This document shows, piece by piece, positions 8,071-16,167 of a DNA stretch of 64,000 nt (its first letter is position 1; each line of letters opens with the position of its first letter). The notes beneath the pieces are model-generated. The model did no database searches. It was not told where the DNA came from and saw only the letters and a program-made list of their open reading frames with translations. Origin of the DNA: Lachnospiraceae bacterium (GTDB lineage: Bacteria > Bacillota > Clostridia > Lachnospirales > Lachnospiraceae); the NCBI GenBank assembly GCA_021770245.1, contig JAETRI010000001.1, positions 1 to 64,000 of the forward strand, in the 5' to 3' direction. The position numbers were made by a program, and so were the translations under genes.

Positions 8071-9261
8071 ATGAAATCTTTTTTGGTGAAATGTGTCCTA
8101 GCCCTTTGCATTACTTTCTGCTGCCTGTTCTATCTGGATATGATGTACGAGCAGAAAACGGAAAGCCCCTTGGGGGAAATTAATGTCTTTCAGTTCATCC
8201 CAAACGATATCCAGATCGCCAATGTGGGCAGTTCCCACGGGCAATGCGATTTCAACTGGATCCCCCTCACCAAGGAACGGGGGATCAGTACCTTTAACTT
8301 TGCCTTAACAAGCCAGTCCTATGAATACGATTATGCGCTGATCAATATGCATCAGGACGATTTTGTGGAGGGGAGCCTGCTTTTCATCCCGGTTTCCTAT
8401 TTTTCCTTTAATCGGGAAGCCACGGATCCCAACGATATCGAAGCCATCAGCGTCCGCTATTACCGGCTGCTTTCTCCCAAATATAATCCCGATTACAGCC
8501 TGTACAAGGATCTGGTGGCGGTCCGTTTCCCCGTTCTTTCCGCCGGTGAGAAGATCTTCGATCTGTTCAAACCGCCCGTAACCTTTCCCTCTCTGTCGGA
8601 AAATCGTCCAAATATCATCTATGCGGCAGAGATTTCCCCAGAAGGAACGGAGGACGGCGCTGCGGATCAGGGGGCACAGACAGGCACGGAAGGCAGTGTA
8701 GATCAAGAGGGCCAGACGGCAGGGAGCGGAGAAGCAGGCCAGACGGGCACGGACGGAGACGTTCCCCCGGACCAGAATCCGGAAGACGCCCCGGCAGCGG
8801 AAGAGGAAGCCGCACCCGGGCAGGTTCCGGCCCAGACTCCGGAGGAGCTCTATGGCGCCGAAACCGTCCAGGGCTTCCAGGAAAAGGGGCTGGCTCGATA
8901 TGAACGGCATTTTCTGAACAAAGAGGAGTATTTTGAAGCGGATAAGATTCAGGACCTGAAAAATATGATCGAACTCTGCCAGAGAAAGGGGATCACCCCC
9001 ATACTGATTACCACACCTTTTACGGTATATTATAATCAGTATGTTTCCGATGAATTCCTGCAGGGCTTTTACGCCACCATCCATTCCCTAACCTCCGCCT
9101 ACGGCATCAGCTACTACGACTATTCCCACGACGAACGATTCCAGACTTCCCTTCAGTACTTCGGGGACGCGGATCATCTGAACGGGGAGGGAGCGGACTA
9201 TTTTACCGGTCTGCTGATGGAGGAAGTTCCTGAATTAAAGACGTATCTGGAAACCCATTGA
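8071..9261 (+). CDS. AlgX/AlgJ/DltD-like SGNH protein with acidic linker
   Basis: A 396-residue protein with a single N-terminal anchor (residues 5-22) and an extracytoplasmic SGNH domain: GSSH at residues 53-56 and DADHLN near residue 370, matching the block I serine and block V Asp-x-x-His. Residues about 190-270 are a low-complexity insert rich in E, G, Q, T and A, absent from the partner-type protein at 2200-3261; it looks like a flexible linker. The gene follows the MBOAT by eight bases and certainly works with it. The insert is the main oddity; it may span the cell wall (inference). Confidence 0.82.
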   Translation: MKSFLVKCVLALCITFCCLFYLDMMYEQKTESPLGEINVFQFIPNDIQIANVGSSHGQCDFNWIPLTKERGISTFNFALTSQSYEYDYALINMHQDDFVEGSLLFIPVSYFSFNREATDPNDIEAISVRYYRLLSPKYNPDYSLYKDLVAVRFPVLSAGEKIFDLFKPPVTFPSLSENRPNIIYAAEISPEGTEDGAADQGAQTGTEGSVDQEGQTAGSGEAGQTGTDGDVPPDQNPEDAPAAEEEAAPGQVPAQTPEELYGAETVQGFQEKGLARYERHFLNKEEYFEADKIQDLKNMIELCQRKGITPILITTPFTVYYNQYVSDEFLQGFYATIHSLTSAYGISYYDYSHDERFQTSLQYFGDADHLNGEGADYFTGLLMEEVPELKTYLETH

Positions 9262-9274
9262 CGTACTAAGACAC

Positions 9275-9363
9275 AGGACAAACGCCTGCCCGGCCCTGCG
9301 GCCTCTGCGCAGGGCCGGGCAGGGATGGCGCAGAAGCGCAGGGCCGTTCATGCGTTTGTCCTA
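9275..9363. terminator. Bidirectional palindromic terminator flanked by direct repeats
   Basis: A perfect 16-base stem (CCTGCCCGGCCCTGCG and its complement, 7-base loop) at 9285-9323 sits inside outer inverted arms (GGACAAACGC / GCGTTTGTCC). It separates two convergent genes, so it can end both transcripts. A 10-base direct repeat TACTAAGACA flanks it at 9264-9273 and 9364-9373, as a target duplication would; the second copy overlaps the stop codon of the next gene. Confidence 0.7.
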
Positions 9364-9365
9364 TA

Positions 9366-11258
9366 CTAAGACATTTCGTCCTGATCAGCCCGGCAAAGCA
9401 GCCGACGGGGATTGGTTCGGGTAAATTCTGCGGGAGGCATCTCTTGCATCTCTATTTCGAACCATGTAACATAACGGTTCCCCAGGTATCCCGCGCTGCG
9501 GAAATCGCAGAGGCGTACTTTCTGTTTTTTCCTGTTCTCCACCTCCACAAGCAGCATAGCCTGCGATTTGGGGACGGGCAGAACCCTTTCCCCTTCACGG
9601 CCCGCTTCGAAGCAAAGCCGCCCCCGGAATTCCTCATAGCTGCTTATCGGCTCTGTCTGGAACGAAGGATCGGCCGCCAGCAGCAAAGGTCCCCGATAGA
9701 TACATGCCTTTCGGGCCAGATTTCTTTCCCCGCGCCAATAGGTTAAGGACATATCGAAGGATATCCGGATCTCCTCCTGTGCTTTCCATGTTCTATGGAT
9801 TTTCAGATAGGTCCCCGGAACCGCCTGCTGCCTCTCCCCTCCCAGTTCCACTACGGTATTCTTTGACCAATACGGAATCCGAAGATATAAGGTAAAAGCA
9901 GACGCCTCCCCGGTATCTATGCTTATCATCACCCGGCCGTCCACAGGATACGCGCCCGATAGTTCCAGGCGCAGTTCCGTCTTGGGATCGCCAAAGCCCG
10001 GCATGCAGGCGGTATAGTCCCCATAATAGTTCACATAGAGCTCTTTTTCGCCCCTCATAACGGCCCATTGGGATACCAGGCCGGGGATACGCGGCGCATT
10101 TACCGAGCAGCAATTTAACTCCGGCGTCCCCGGCCTGCTCTGAAATACGATTGTGCGCATACTGGAGAATCTGCTTCCGTCCATTGGCGTATTATAGGTG
10201 CACCATCTCCCGGACGGAGAAATTGCCCCCAAGCCTCCGTTGTAATAGCTCAGCTCCAGTTCATCCGCTATCAAGGCGTTTCTCTCCAGCTTCAGCATCT
10301 CCACCGTAAGAGCCGTCCAAGCCACCGTACAGCAGGTTTCAATGGGCCTCTCGTCATACGGATTTCCGCAGGCTGCCTCCCCGGAGGTAAATCCTCCCGT
10401 ATTGTGCCGGTCCGTTTTGACCATACTCCACCACAGGTTTACGAACGCTGTCCTGTAATCTTCCTTCCCGGTCACATCATAGAGCTTTTTCAGTCCCATA
10501 ATGACATGAAGGCTCTCCCACCGGTGAAGGCCCAGCTCATAGAATTCTTTTCCCTCCAGGGCCGCCCTCAGATAGTCTCCGCCCTCCGGCTCCCCAAACT
10601 CCTCTACGATTTGTTCCGCGGCTTTGAGATACTTCTCCTTCCCCGTCTCTTCGTATAAAATAGCCAGGCTGTGTACCGGGGCAAGGTTTGTCTCCGGCCA
10701 GCCGATATCGCAGAGCTTTTTTCGCTGTTCCCAGAATGTATGGATGAGCAGATCCGCCATCCGCTCCGCCATGGCCAGGCAGACGTTTTCCCCGGAAGTT
10801 TGATACCAGCCCAGCAGCCCATACATGAGGTGATAAAGGCCCCAGGCGTCCCAGGTCGTATCCGGTTTCAGCCCTTTTTCCATCACTTCATAATCGCCGT
10901 GGGAGTTCTCCGCATATCCTGTCAGCTGACGTTCCCGCCTCCACGGCCCCAGGTAACCGTCCGGCGCCTGAAGTTTTTCCAGGATTTTTACGATCTCCCT
11001 GATCTGGCCGGCAATCCGCCGGTCCCCGGTAAGCAGATAATTTTCCACCAGGGCCGTCAGATGCTTTCCTACAAACTCCCCGGACCAGGGAAGAAGGGGC
11101 CGCATCGGTACCCTGTCACGATCCTCCAGGGCCGCGAACATCCCGGGATTGGACTCCGGGACGGAAAGCAGCCACTGTTCTGTCACCCGCTTTGCCGTCT
11201 CCCCTGTGATATCCCGGAATTCGTATCTGATTTCAGTCTCGTATTGTCTTTTGCTCAT
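9366..11258 (-). CDS. GH127-like glycoside hydrolase (DUF1680 family)
   Basis: About 630 residues; an alpha/alpha-barrel hydrolase of the beta-L-arabinofuranosidase clan (GH127 and relatives). The zinc and nucleophile motifs are visible: ERPIETCC near residue 305 (Glu and Cys ligands) and LNCCSVNAPR near residue 382, where the paired cysteines include the family nucleophile. No signal peptide, so it acts on imported sugars. It is the last gene of the sugar-transport operon. I prefer the start at 11258 (MSKRQYE), 13 bases after AAGGAAAGG; ATGs at 11270, 11300 and 11321 are alternatives. Substrate is unproven; arabinofuranosides are the best guess. Confidence 0.85.
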   Translation of the reverse strand: MSKRQYETEIRYEFRDITGETAKRVTEQWLLSVPESNPGMFAALEDRDRVPMRPLLPWSGEFVGKHLTALVENYLLTGDRRIAGQIREIVKILEKLQAPDGYLGPWRRERQLTGYAENSHGDYEVMEKGLKPDTTWDAWGLYHLMYGLLGWYQTSGENVCLAMAERMADLLIHTFWEQRKKLCDIGWPETNLAPVHSLAILYEETGKEKYLKAAEQIVEEFGEPEGGDYLRAALEGKEFYELGLHRWESLHVIMGLKKLYDVTGKEDYRTAFVNLWWSMVKTDRHNTGGFTSGEAACGNPYDERPIETCCTVAWTALTVEMLKLERNALIADELELSYYNGGLGAISPSGRWCTYNTPMDGSRFSSMRTIVFQSRPGTPELNCCSVNAPRIPGLVSQWAVMRGEKELYVNYYGDYTACMPGFGDPKTELRLELSGAYPVDGRVMISIDTGEASAFTLYLRIPYWSKNTVVELGGERQQAVPGTYLKIHRTWKAQEEIRISFDMSLTYWRGERNLARKACIYRGPLLLAADPSFQTEPISSYEEFRGRLCFEAGREGERVLPVPKSQAMLLVEVENRKKQKVRLCDFRSAGYLGNRYVTWFEIEMQEMPPAEFTRTNPRRLLCRADQDEMS

Positions 11259-11338
11259 ATGGATAACCATGCCTTTCCTTATTCTGTGGTCTTCGCGCAT
11301 ACATAACAGCCATGTTTTCATCCCGGCTTGGCGTTTTT

Positions 11339-12217
11339 CTACCCTTTCACGGCCCCCATCACGAGCCCGGAGACAAAGTATCTCTGCAGAAAGGGATAGA
11401 TGATCAGAACCGGCACCATCGAAACCACAATTTTCGCCGCATTAAAGGTAATTCCCGCAATTTTCATACGCTCCTGCAGCTCGGTGGGATTCATATTGTT
11501 ATAATCCGCCTGGAGCGCGAGACTTCTGATATAAGTCTGAAGGGGATAATTGTTTACATTCGTAATGTAAATCATCCCGGCAAAAAAATCATTCCAGCTC
11601 CCCACCGCCGTAAACAGGATAATGGTAGCCAGCGTCGGAAGGGAAAGAGGAAGATAGATCCGCATAAGCGTAACCCAGGCTCCGGCTCCGTCCATCACGG
11701 CGGCTTCCTCCAGTTCCACCGGTATTCCCCGGAAAAAGTTCATCATGATGATCATATTATAGACGTTCAGAACGCCCGGCAGTATCAATGCCCAGAAGCT
11801 GTTCAGAAGTCCATAGCCCTTCACCACCATATAGGTAGGAATCAGGCCCCCCGAGAAAAGCATGGTAAATACGGCGACCCAGGCAAGGATGTCCCGTTCT
11901 GCGAAATCCCTTTTATCCTTGGAAAGGGCATATGCCATCATAATCGTGACAGGCATCGTCACAGCCAGCTGAACTGCGACCCGAGCCACGGAAATGAAAA
12001 AGGAGCGCAGAAAATTCCCCTCTGTCATCAGCTTCCGATAGGCCGCCAATGTAAACTTTTGGGGCCAGAAATACACGTTCCCCGTCAGCGCCACGGAACT
12101 TTCGCTGAAGGAAAGTGCTATCATGTTCAAAACCGGCAAGAGGCAACTGACAGCCCCCAGAAGGAGCACGCCGTAGATCAACACCATACCGGCAGTTATT
12201 TTCCGTTTCCGTTTCAT
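11339..12217 (-). CDS. CUT1-type ABC sugar transporter permease (LplC/YtcP-like)
   Basis: About 292 residues with six membrane segments and the EAA loop PVELEEAAVMDGAGAW needed to contact the ATPase. Sequence style matches the LplC/YtcP group that pairs with LplB-type permeases and large lipoprotein binding proteins for oligosaccharide uptake. Start 12217 (MKRKRKITAG) follows GAGGAAAA, directly after a class-1 hairpin leader; upstream ATGs fall in that leader. It lies 48 bases before the hydrolase and about 100 bases after the other permease. No ATPase is encoded here; such systems usually borrow a shared MsmX-type ATPase. Confidence 0.92.
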   Translation of the reverse strand: MKRKRKITAGMVLIYGVLLLGAVSCLLPVLNMIALSFSESSVALTGNVYFWPQKFTLAAYRKLMTEGNFLRSFFISVARVAVQLAVTMPVTIMMAYALSKDKRDFAERDILAWVAVFTMLFSGGLIPTYMVVKGYGLLNSFWALILPGVLNVYNMIIMMNFFRGIPVELEEAAVMDGAGAWVTLMRIYLPLSLPTLATIILFTAVGSWNDFFAGMIYITNVNNYPLQTYIRSLALQADYNNMNPTELQERMKIAGITFNAAKIVVSMVPVLIIYPFLQRYFVSGLVMGAVKG

Positions 12218-12226
12218 TTTTCCTCG

Positions 12227-12252
12227 CATTCTGCCGCCGCCGGGCGGCTTTC
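12227..12252 (-). repeat. Class-1 hairpin leader copy
   Basis: GCCGCC / GGCGGC stem followed by AGAATGCGAGGA on the minus strand, placing GAGGA five bases from the permease ATG. Here the element lies between two genes of one operon, so it is not a promoter element. Confidence 0.6.
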
Positions 12253-12313
12253 CATCCCTTCTGCTCATCCCGGTGCGCGTACGAAACCGCATTCCGCGCC
12301 GCCGGCATTTTGG

Positions 12314-13201
12314 TTAGAATATCTTATAATCCGCGAATCGGTCCGCCAGCCAATAGGCCAGGATGATCAGTACTGCACTCACTACGGATTTCAGCAGCCC
12401 CACGGCAGACGCCAGACTGTACTGTGCGTTTACCAGGCCCATACGATATACATAAGTATCGATAATATCCGCTTTATCATAAACCATGGTGTTGTACATA
12501 TTGAAGATCTGATCGAATCCCGCATTCAACACATTTCCCAGGGACAGGGTGGCCATAAGTACAATCATCGGCCGCATCCCCGGCAGGGTAACATGCCAAA
12601 TCTTCTGCCATCTCGTCGCCCCGTCCATCCAAGCTGCCTCATACAGTTCCGTACCGATGGAAAGGATCGCCGCCAGATAGACGATCGTCCCGAATCCGAA
12701 CCCTTTCCACACGTCCGTAGCGATCACAAGCGTCTGAAAGGCGGAACCGTTAGACAAAAATCCTACCGCATTCCCTCCCAGAGACACCAGCAGATTGTTT
12801 ACCGGTCCGTACATGCCGAACATCTGCTTAAAAACCGTTCCCAGGATGACCCAGGATATAAAATTGGGGAGATAGACGATCGTCTGAACCACTCGACGAA
12901 ATCCCAGATTTTTTACCTCGCTGAGCAGCAGAGCAAAAACCACCGGAACCAAAAGTCCGAACAGGATCTTCAGGACCGCTATGTAAACGGTATTTCGAAA
13001 AATATTTCCGATCCCCGGAAGGGAAAACAGCCTTTTGAAATTTTCCATGCCTATCCAGGCAGAACCGCCGAATCCCTTGGCCGGGATAAAATCCTGGAAT
13101 GCCATGACGATTCCTCCCATGGGCATGTAACAGAATAAAAACAGCAGCAAGATACCCGGCAGGACCATCAGACGGTACGCCCATACCTTCTTTCTCTTCA
13201 T
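12314..13201 (-). CDS. CUT1-type ABC sugar transporter permease (LplB-like)
   Basis: A 295-residue, six-segment permease. The N-terminal FCYMPMGGIVMAFQDF pattern is the LplB/YtcQ-partner hallmark and the EAA loop reads TELYEAAWMDGATRW. With the permease at 11339-12217 it forms the heterodimeric channel for the sugar captured by the lipoprotein encoded at 13340-15082. The start at 13201 follows GGGAG, which is the last part of a class-2 hairpin leader. A terminator-like hairpin between the binding-protein gene and this one probably lowers permease expression relative to the binding protein, which is common in such operons. Confidence 0.93.
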   Translation of the reverse strand: MKRKKVWAYRLMVLPGILLLFLFCYMPMGGIVMAFQDFIPAKGFGGSAWIGMENFKRLFSLPGIGNIFRNTVYIAVLKILFGLLVPVVFALLLSEVKNLGFRRVVQTIVYLPNFISWVILGTVFKQMFGMYGPVNNLLVSLGGNAVGFLSNGSAFQTLVIATDVWKGFGFGTIVYLAAILSIGTELYEAAWMDGATRWQKIWHVTLPGMRPMIVLMATLSLGNVLNAGFDQIFNMYNTMVYDKADIIDTYVYRMGLVNAQYSLASAVGLLKSVVSAVLIILAYWLADRFADYKIF

Positions 13202-13205
13202 GCAA

Positions 13206-13232
13206 CTCCCATCTGTCCGCTGAAGCGGACAC
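13206..13232 (-). repeat. Class-2 hairpin leader copy
   Basis: A perfect TGTCCGCT / AGCGGACA stem with a two-base loop, then GATGGGAG and the permease ATG on the minus strand. The upstream CTTGATTT is shared with the other class-2 copies. Confidence 0.6.
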
Positions 13233-13275
13233 TCAAATCAAGATCGTGAAAGCGCAGGTTTCACACTATAGAAAT

Positions 13276-13329
13276 AAAAGGAGCCGCCCCGCACGCCAAA
13301 CGCATAGACTGCTCCGGCAGCTCCTTTTT
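13276..13329 (-). terminator. Intra-operon terminator after the binding-protein gene
   Basis: On the minus strand AAAAAGGAGCTGCC pairs with GGCGGCTCCTTTT and a T-rich tail follows. It lies 10 bases past the stop of the solute-binding protein gene and likely gives partial termination before the permeases. Confidence 0.75.
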
Positions 13330-13339
13330 GCACAACCGT

Positions 13340-15082
13340 TCAGCCGCCCTGGGCCATCTCGGTCACTTCCGCCATAATGGCGTCTCCGCCCTGCGCCTTC
13401 CATTCCGAAACAAAGGTATCAAAGTAATCAACCGGCTGTTCTCCCATGATGATCTGCATGAACGCCTTTTCTTCCAGATCCTGCAGGTTCACCCAGGATG
13501 TTTCCATGGTAGAAGTCACAAACGGATAATAAACATCCTGTATCTCCAGCTTGGGTTTCAGATCCATAATGATCTGGGCCGCCAGAAATTTCCCGTATTC
13601 CACCTGGGCCTCCGGGCTTTCGTCCCGTCCGCTCTCGAAATCATCGATCAGGCGCATCTTCTCAATCTCTGTATCGTTCATTGTATCCAGTTCGCCGGCC
13701 CTGTAGTCCGCCAGCATTTCGACCATATTTTGTCCGATCCTCGGAACCATATCGTCAAAGCCGAAGGAGATCGTATAGCCCCAGTCGTCCCAGTTGATTC
13801 CGGACACTTTACGGTCGATGTAAGTATTCTCCACCTCATCCGGAATGACAAGCCTGTATTTGCCTGCTTCCCCCTCCAGCAGTTCCCTTCCGTCCGTACT
13901 GCTCAGCTTCGCTTCCGCTCCCAGATTCATCAGCTTAATGGCGATCTCCGGATAGGGGTAATCCTTTCTCACCACCGCCCAGCCGTTGCAGTCATTGTTG
14001 CTGAAGGTAGGGAATTTCCCGTTCTCATCCAATATCTCCAAAGGAACCCATCTTGCCTGCGGATCGTTGTTCATTGTGGTATTCAGCGGATAAAGGGAGA
14101 TCCACCAAGGCCCGAAAAAGATACCACAGTTCCCCTCCGCCACCGATGCCTCCCAATCGCGGGAAGGCAGATCCTTGGCCAGGACGCCCTGCTCGTACAG
14201 CTCGTGCAGCAGACTCAGCGTTTCCTTTGTTTCCGATGCGATAGAGCCGTATACATATTTTCCCGTCCCGTCGTCATACCACTGTTGTGGAAATGAGCCC
14301 ATATTGTTGAAAATGTAGTTCGCCGTACCGAAGCTGTCATTCGTCCCGGCCAGCTCCCGCAGTTCGATCCCGATCGTTTTCCCGTTTCCTGCCATATCCT
14401 CTTCCACAAACCGACGAGCCGTATCAAGCAGTTCCTCCATGGTTTCCGGCGTCTTCAATCCCAGCTCTTCCAGCCAGTCCGCCCGGATCCACGGAATATT
14501 GAAATGATACCCGGAGGCTGCCTGGCTGACCGCCATGATCCGCCCGTCCACCGTGGCTTTATCGAAAATATGATCCGATTTCTCATAGCTGTCTTTCATA
14601 GCGAGGAAAAGATCGCTGGCATAGAGATCATATACCTCGGTTAAATCCGCGATCATGCCAGACTTCTGCAGCTGGCGCAGAAGCTGCTGATCCTTAAAAC
14701 AGATAATATCCGGCAGCTCCCCGCTGGCCATCCACAGCGCGATCTGCTGGTTTAACGTCTCCTCGTCCGGGAAAACGTAATCGGCCTTCACGTCAATGTT
14801 CATCGTATCCCGAATCCAGTTCATGAATGCGTTGTCCGTAATGCTTTCCCCCTCCGGCCAGACGGTATCGCTGACACGGGCCAGATTGACGGATACCGTC
14901 TCCTCATAGGGCTCCATCCAGTCAATTTCTTTCTTTTCTTCCTCTCCGCCGTCCGCTGCCTGCACATTTTCTTCCGTCTTCACGCTTTCCTCCGGCTCCG
15001 GGGCCTTCGCACAACCGGCCAGCAAACCGGCCGCCATAACCGCAGACAGGCACAGCGCCGCCGTTCTTTTCCATCTTCTCAT
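13340..15082 (-). CDS. ABC transporter extracellular sugar-binding lipoprotein
   Basis: A 580-residue solute-binding protein of the large LplA type. It has a lipoprotein signal: a basic MRRWKR start, a hydrophobic core and the lipobox LLAGC with the acylated cysteine near residue 24, then an acidic linker. The mature region has the extended alpha/beta pattern of family 1 binding proteins (NIDVKADYVFPDEETLNQQ, LPDIICFKDQQLL). It is tethered outside the membrane and passes its sugar to the two permeases downstream. RBS AAGGAGGAG supports the start. It lies 13 bases after the isomerase gene. Ligand unknown, probably an oligosaccharide suited to the GH127-like enzyme. Confidence 0.93.
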   Translation of the reverse strand: MRRWKRTAALCLSAVMAAGLLAGCAKAPEPEESVKTEENVQAADGGEEEKKEIDWMEPYEETVSVNLARVSDTVWPEGESITDNAFMNWIRDTMNIDVKADYVFPDEETLNQQIALWMASGELPDIICFKDQQLLRQLQKSGMIADLTEVYDLYASDLFLAMKDSYEKSDHIFDKATVDGRIMAVSQAASGYHFNIPWIRADWLEELGLKTPETMEELLDTARRFVEEDMAGNGKTIGIELRELAGTNDSFGTANYIFNNMGSFPQQWYDDGTGKYVYGSIASETKETLSLLHELYEQGVLAKDLPSRDWEASVAEGNCGIFFGPWWISLYPLNTTMNNDPQARWVPLEILDENGKFPTFSNNDCNGWAVVRKDYPYPEIAIKLMNLGAEAKLSSTDGRELLEGEAGKYRLVIPDEVENTYIDRKVSGINWDDWGYTISFGFDDMVPRIGQNMVEMLADYRAGELDTMNDTEIEKMRLIDDFESGRDESPEAQVEYGKFLAAQIIMDLKPKLEIQDVYYPFVTSTMETSWVNLQDLEEKAFMQIIMGEQPVDYFDTFVSEWKAQGGDAIMAEVTEMAQGG

Positions 15083-15095
15083 TCCCGTCTCCTCC

Positions 15096-16043
15096 TTATC
15101 CTTCTGTCAACAGCCGTTCCCGCTCTCTGAAATAGCGGCAGCTTTCCATCACCATTTGGTCGCATAGCGCGGCGTCCGCCTTCGCGTACATGGCAGGGTA
15201 TGGATCCCCGCCGGGCCCAAGGGGCTCCGGCGTAACAAAGGCCTTCTTCTTCTGATATCCGATCAGATACAGTGCCATGATGACACAGTCGATATCCATG
15301 GAGCCGCTCCCCAGGATGCTTCTGTTCGTATCAGCCAGATGCAGGTTGACCAGCCGGTCTCCGGCCTCCAAGATGGCCTCCCCGATATGCGCTTCCTCCG
15401 ACTGCATGTGATAGACGTCCCCGTTGATGTATCCGACGGAATCGCATCCCACCGCTTCCATGTATTTCTTCGCCTCGGCTACCGTATGCACCAGGCTGGT
15501 TTCCGCCGAACGAATGGGTTCCACCGCCCCTTTGATGCCGTACTCTTCAAACAGTCCGGCCGCCTGTCTGAGAGTCTCCACGCTTCGCTCCCATTCCCAG
15601 CCGTCATAGGCCTGCGGCCTTCCCACCGCCGCCGGTACGATGAGCAGATATTCCCCGCCCACCCGGGCCGTAAATTCAAGCTCCCTTTTCACATAATCCA
15701 GCGCTTCCTGGCGGATCCTGCCGCTTCTTGCGGACAGGTCGCATTCCGGAGAAAACATCCCGCACACACCGCTGGCTTTCAGTCCGTACGTATCCATTAC
15801 CGGCAGAATCTCCTTCGGCCGATACCCCAAATCCTTTCCGTAATGGTTTCCGTGCAGTTCGATATAGGAGATCCCCGCCCGTTCCAGGCGCGCACAGGAA
15901 ACTTGAAACGCCTCTGTCCCGAATCCCCAGTTGCTCCAGGAAAATTTCAGTTTTTCTTCTCCGAAGCCCGGATCTGTGCGTTTCTTATCCAGAAAATCAT
16001 TCCTGATTTTTTCCGTCTTTTTTTCATAATTCTGCAGCTCCAA
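15096..16043 (-). CDS. Sugar phosphate isomerase/epimerase (AP2Ec TIM barrel)
   Basis: A 315-residue xylose-isomerase-like TIM barrel. Recognisable elements are YIELHGNH near residue 62, GAVEPIRS in the middle (metal-binding Glu), NGDVYHM and LVNLHLADTN with the metal-binding His and Asp. Such enzymes isomerise or epimerise keto-sugars or inositols in catabolic operons. It sits between the sensor kinase and the binding protein and so belongs to the same pathway as the imported sugar. The only good start is a TTG at 16043, about ten bases after GGGGGTGG; no in-frame ATG appears before the barrel begins. Confidence 0.82.
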   Translation of the reverse strand: MELQNYEKKTEKIRNDFLDKKRTDPGFGEEKLKFSWSNWGFGTEAFQVSCARLERAGISYIELHGNHYGKDLGYRPKEILPVMDTYGLKASGVCGMFSPECDLSARSGRIRQEALDYVKRELEFTARVGGEYLLIVPAAVGRPQAYDGWEWERSVETLRQAAGLFEEYGIKGAVEPIRSAETSLVHTVAEAKKYMEAVGCDSVGYINGDVYHMQSEEAHIGEAILEAGDRLVNLHLADTNRSILGSGSMDIDCVIMALYLIGYQKKKAFVTPEPLGPGGDPYPAMYAKADAALCDQMVMESCRYFRERERLLTEG

Positions 16044-16167
16044 TTTGTTCTGCCACCCCCTTATTTCTATCCTTCCCAGGTTACGGCTGCGTTCCGGATA
16101 CGCTGTCTTTCGATTTATCGATGATTTAAGGATAGCACTTCCTCTGTTTTCCGTCTATTTCTCATAT

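Noticed and set aside
11312..13138. 608-codon plus-strand open frame
   Set aside because: Antisense to both permeases; basic, His/Gln/Arg-rich composition typical of a shadow frame.
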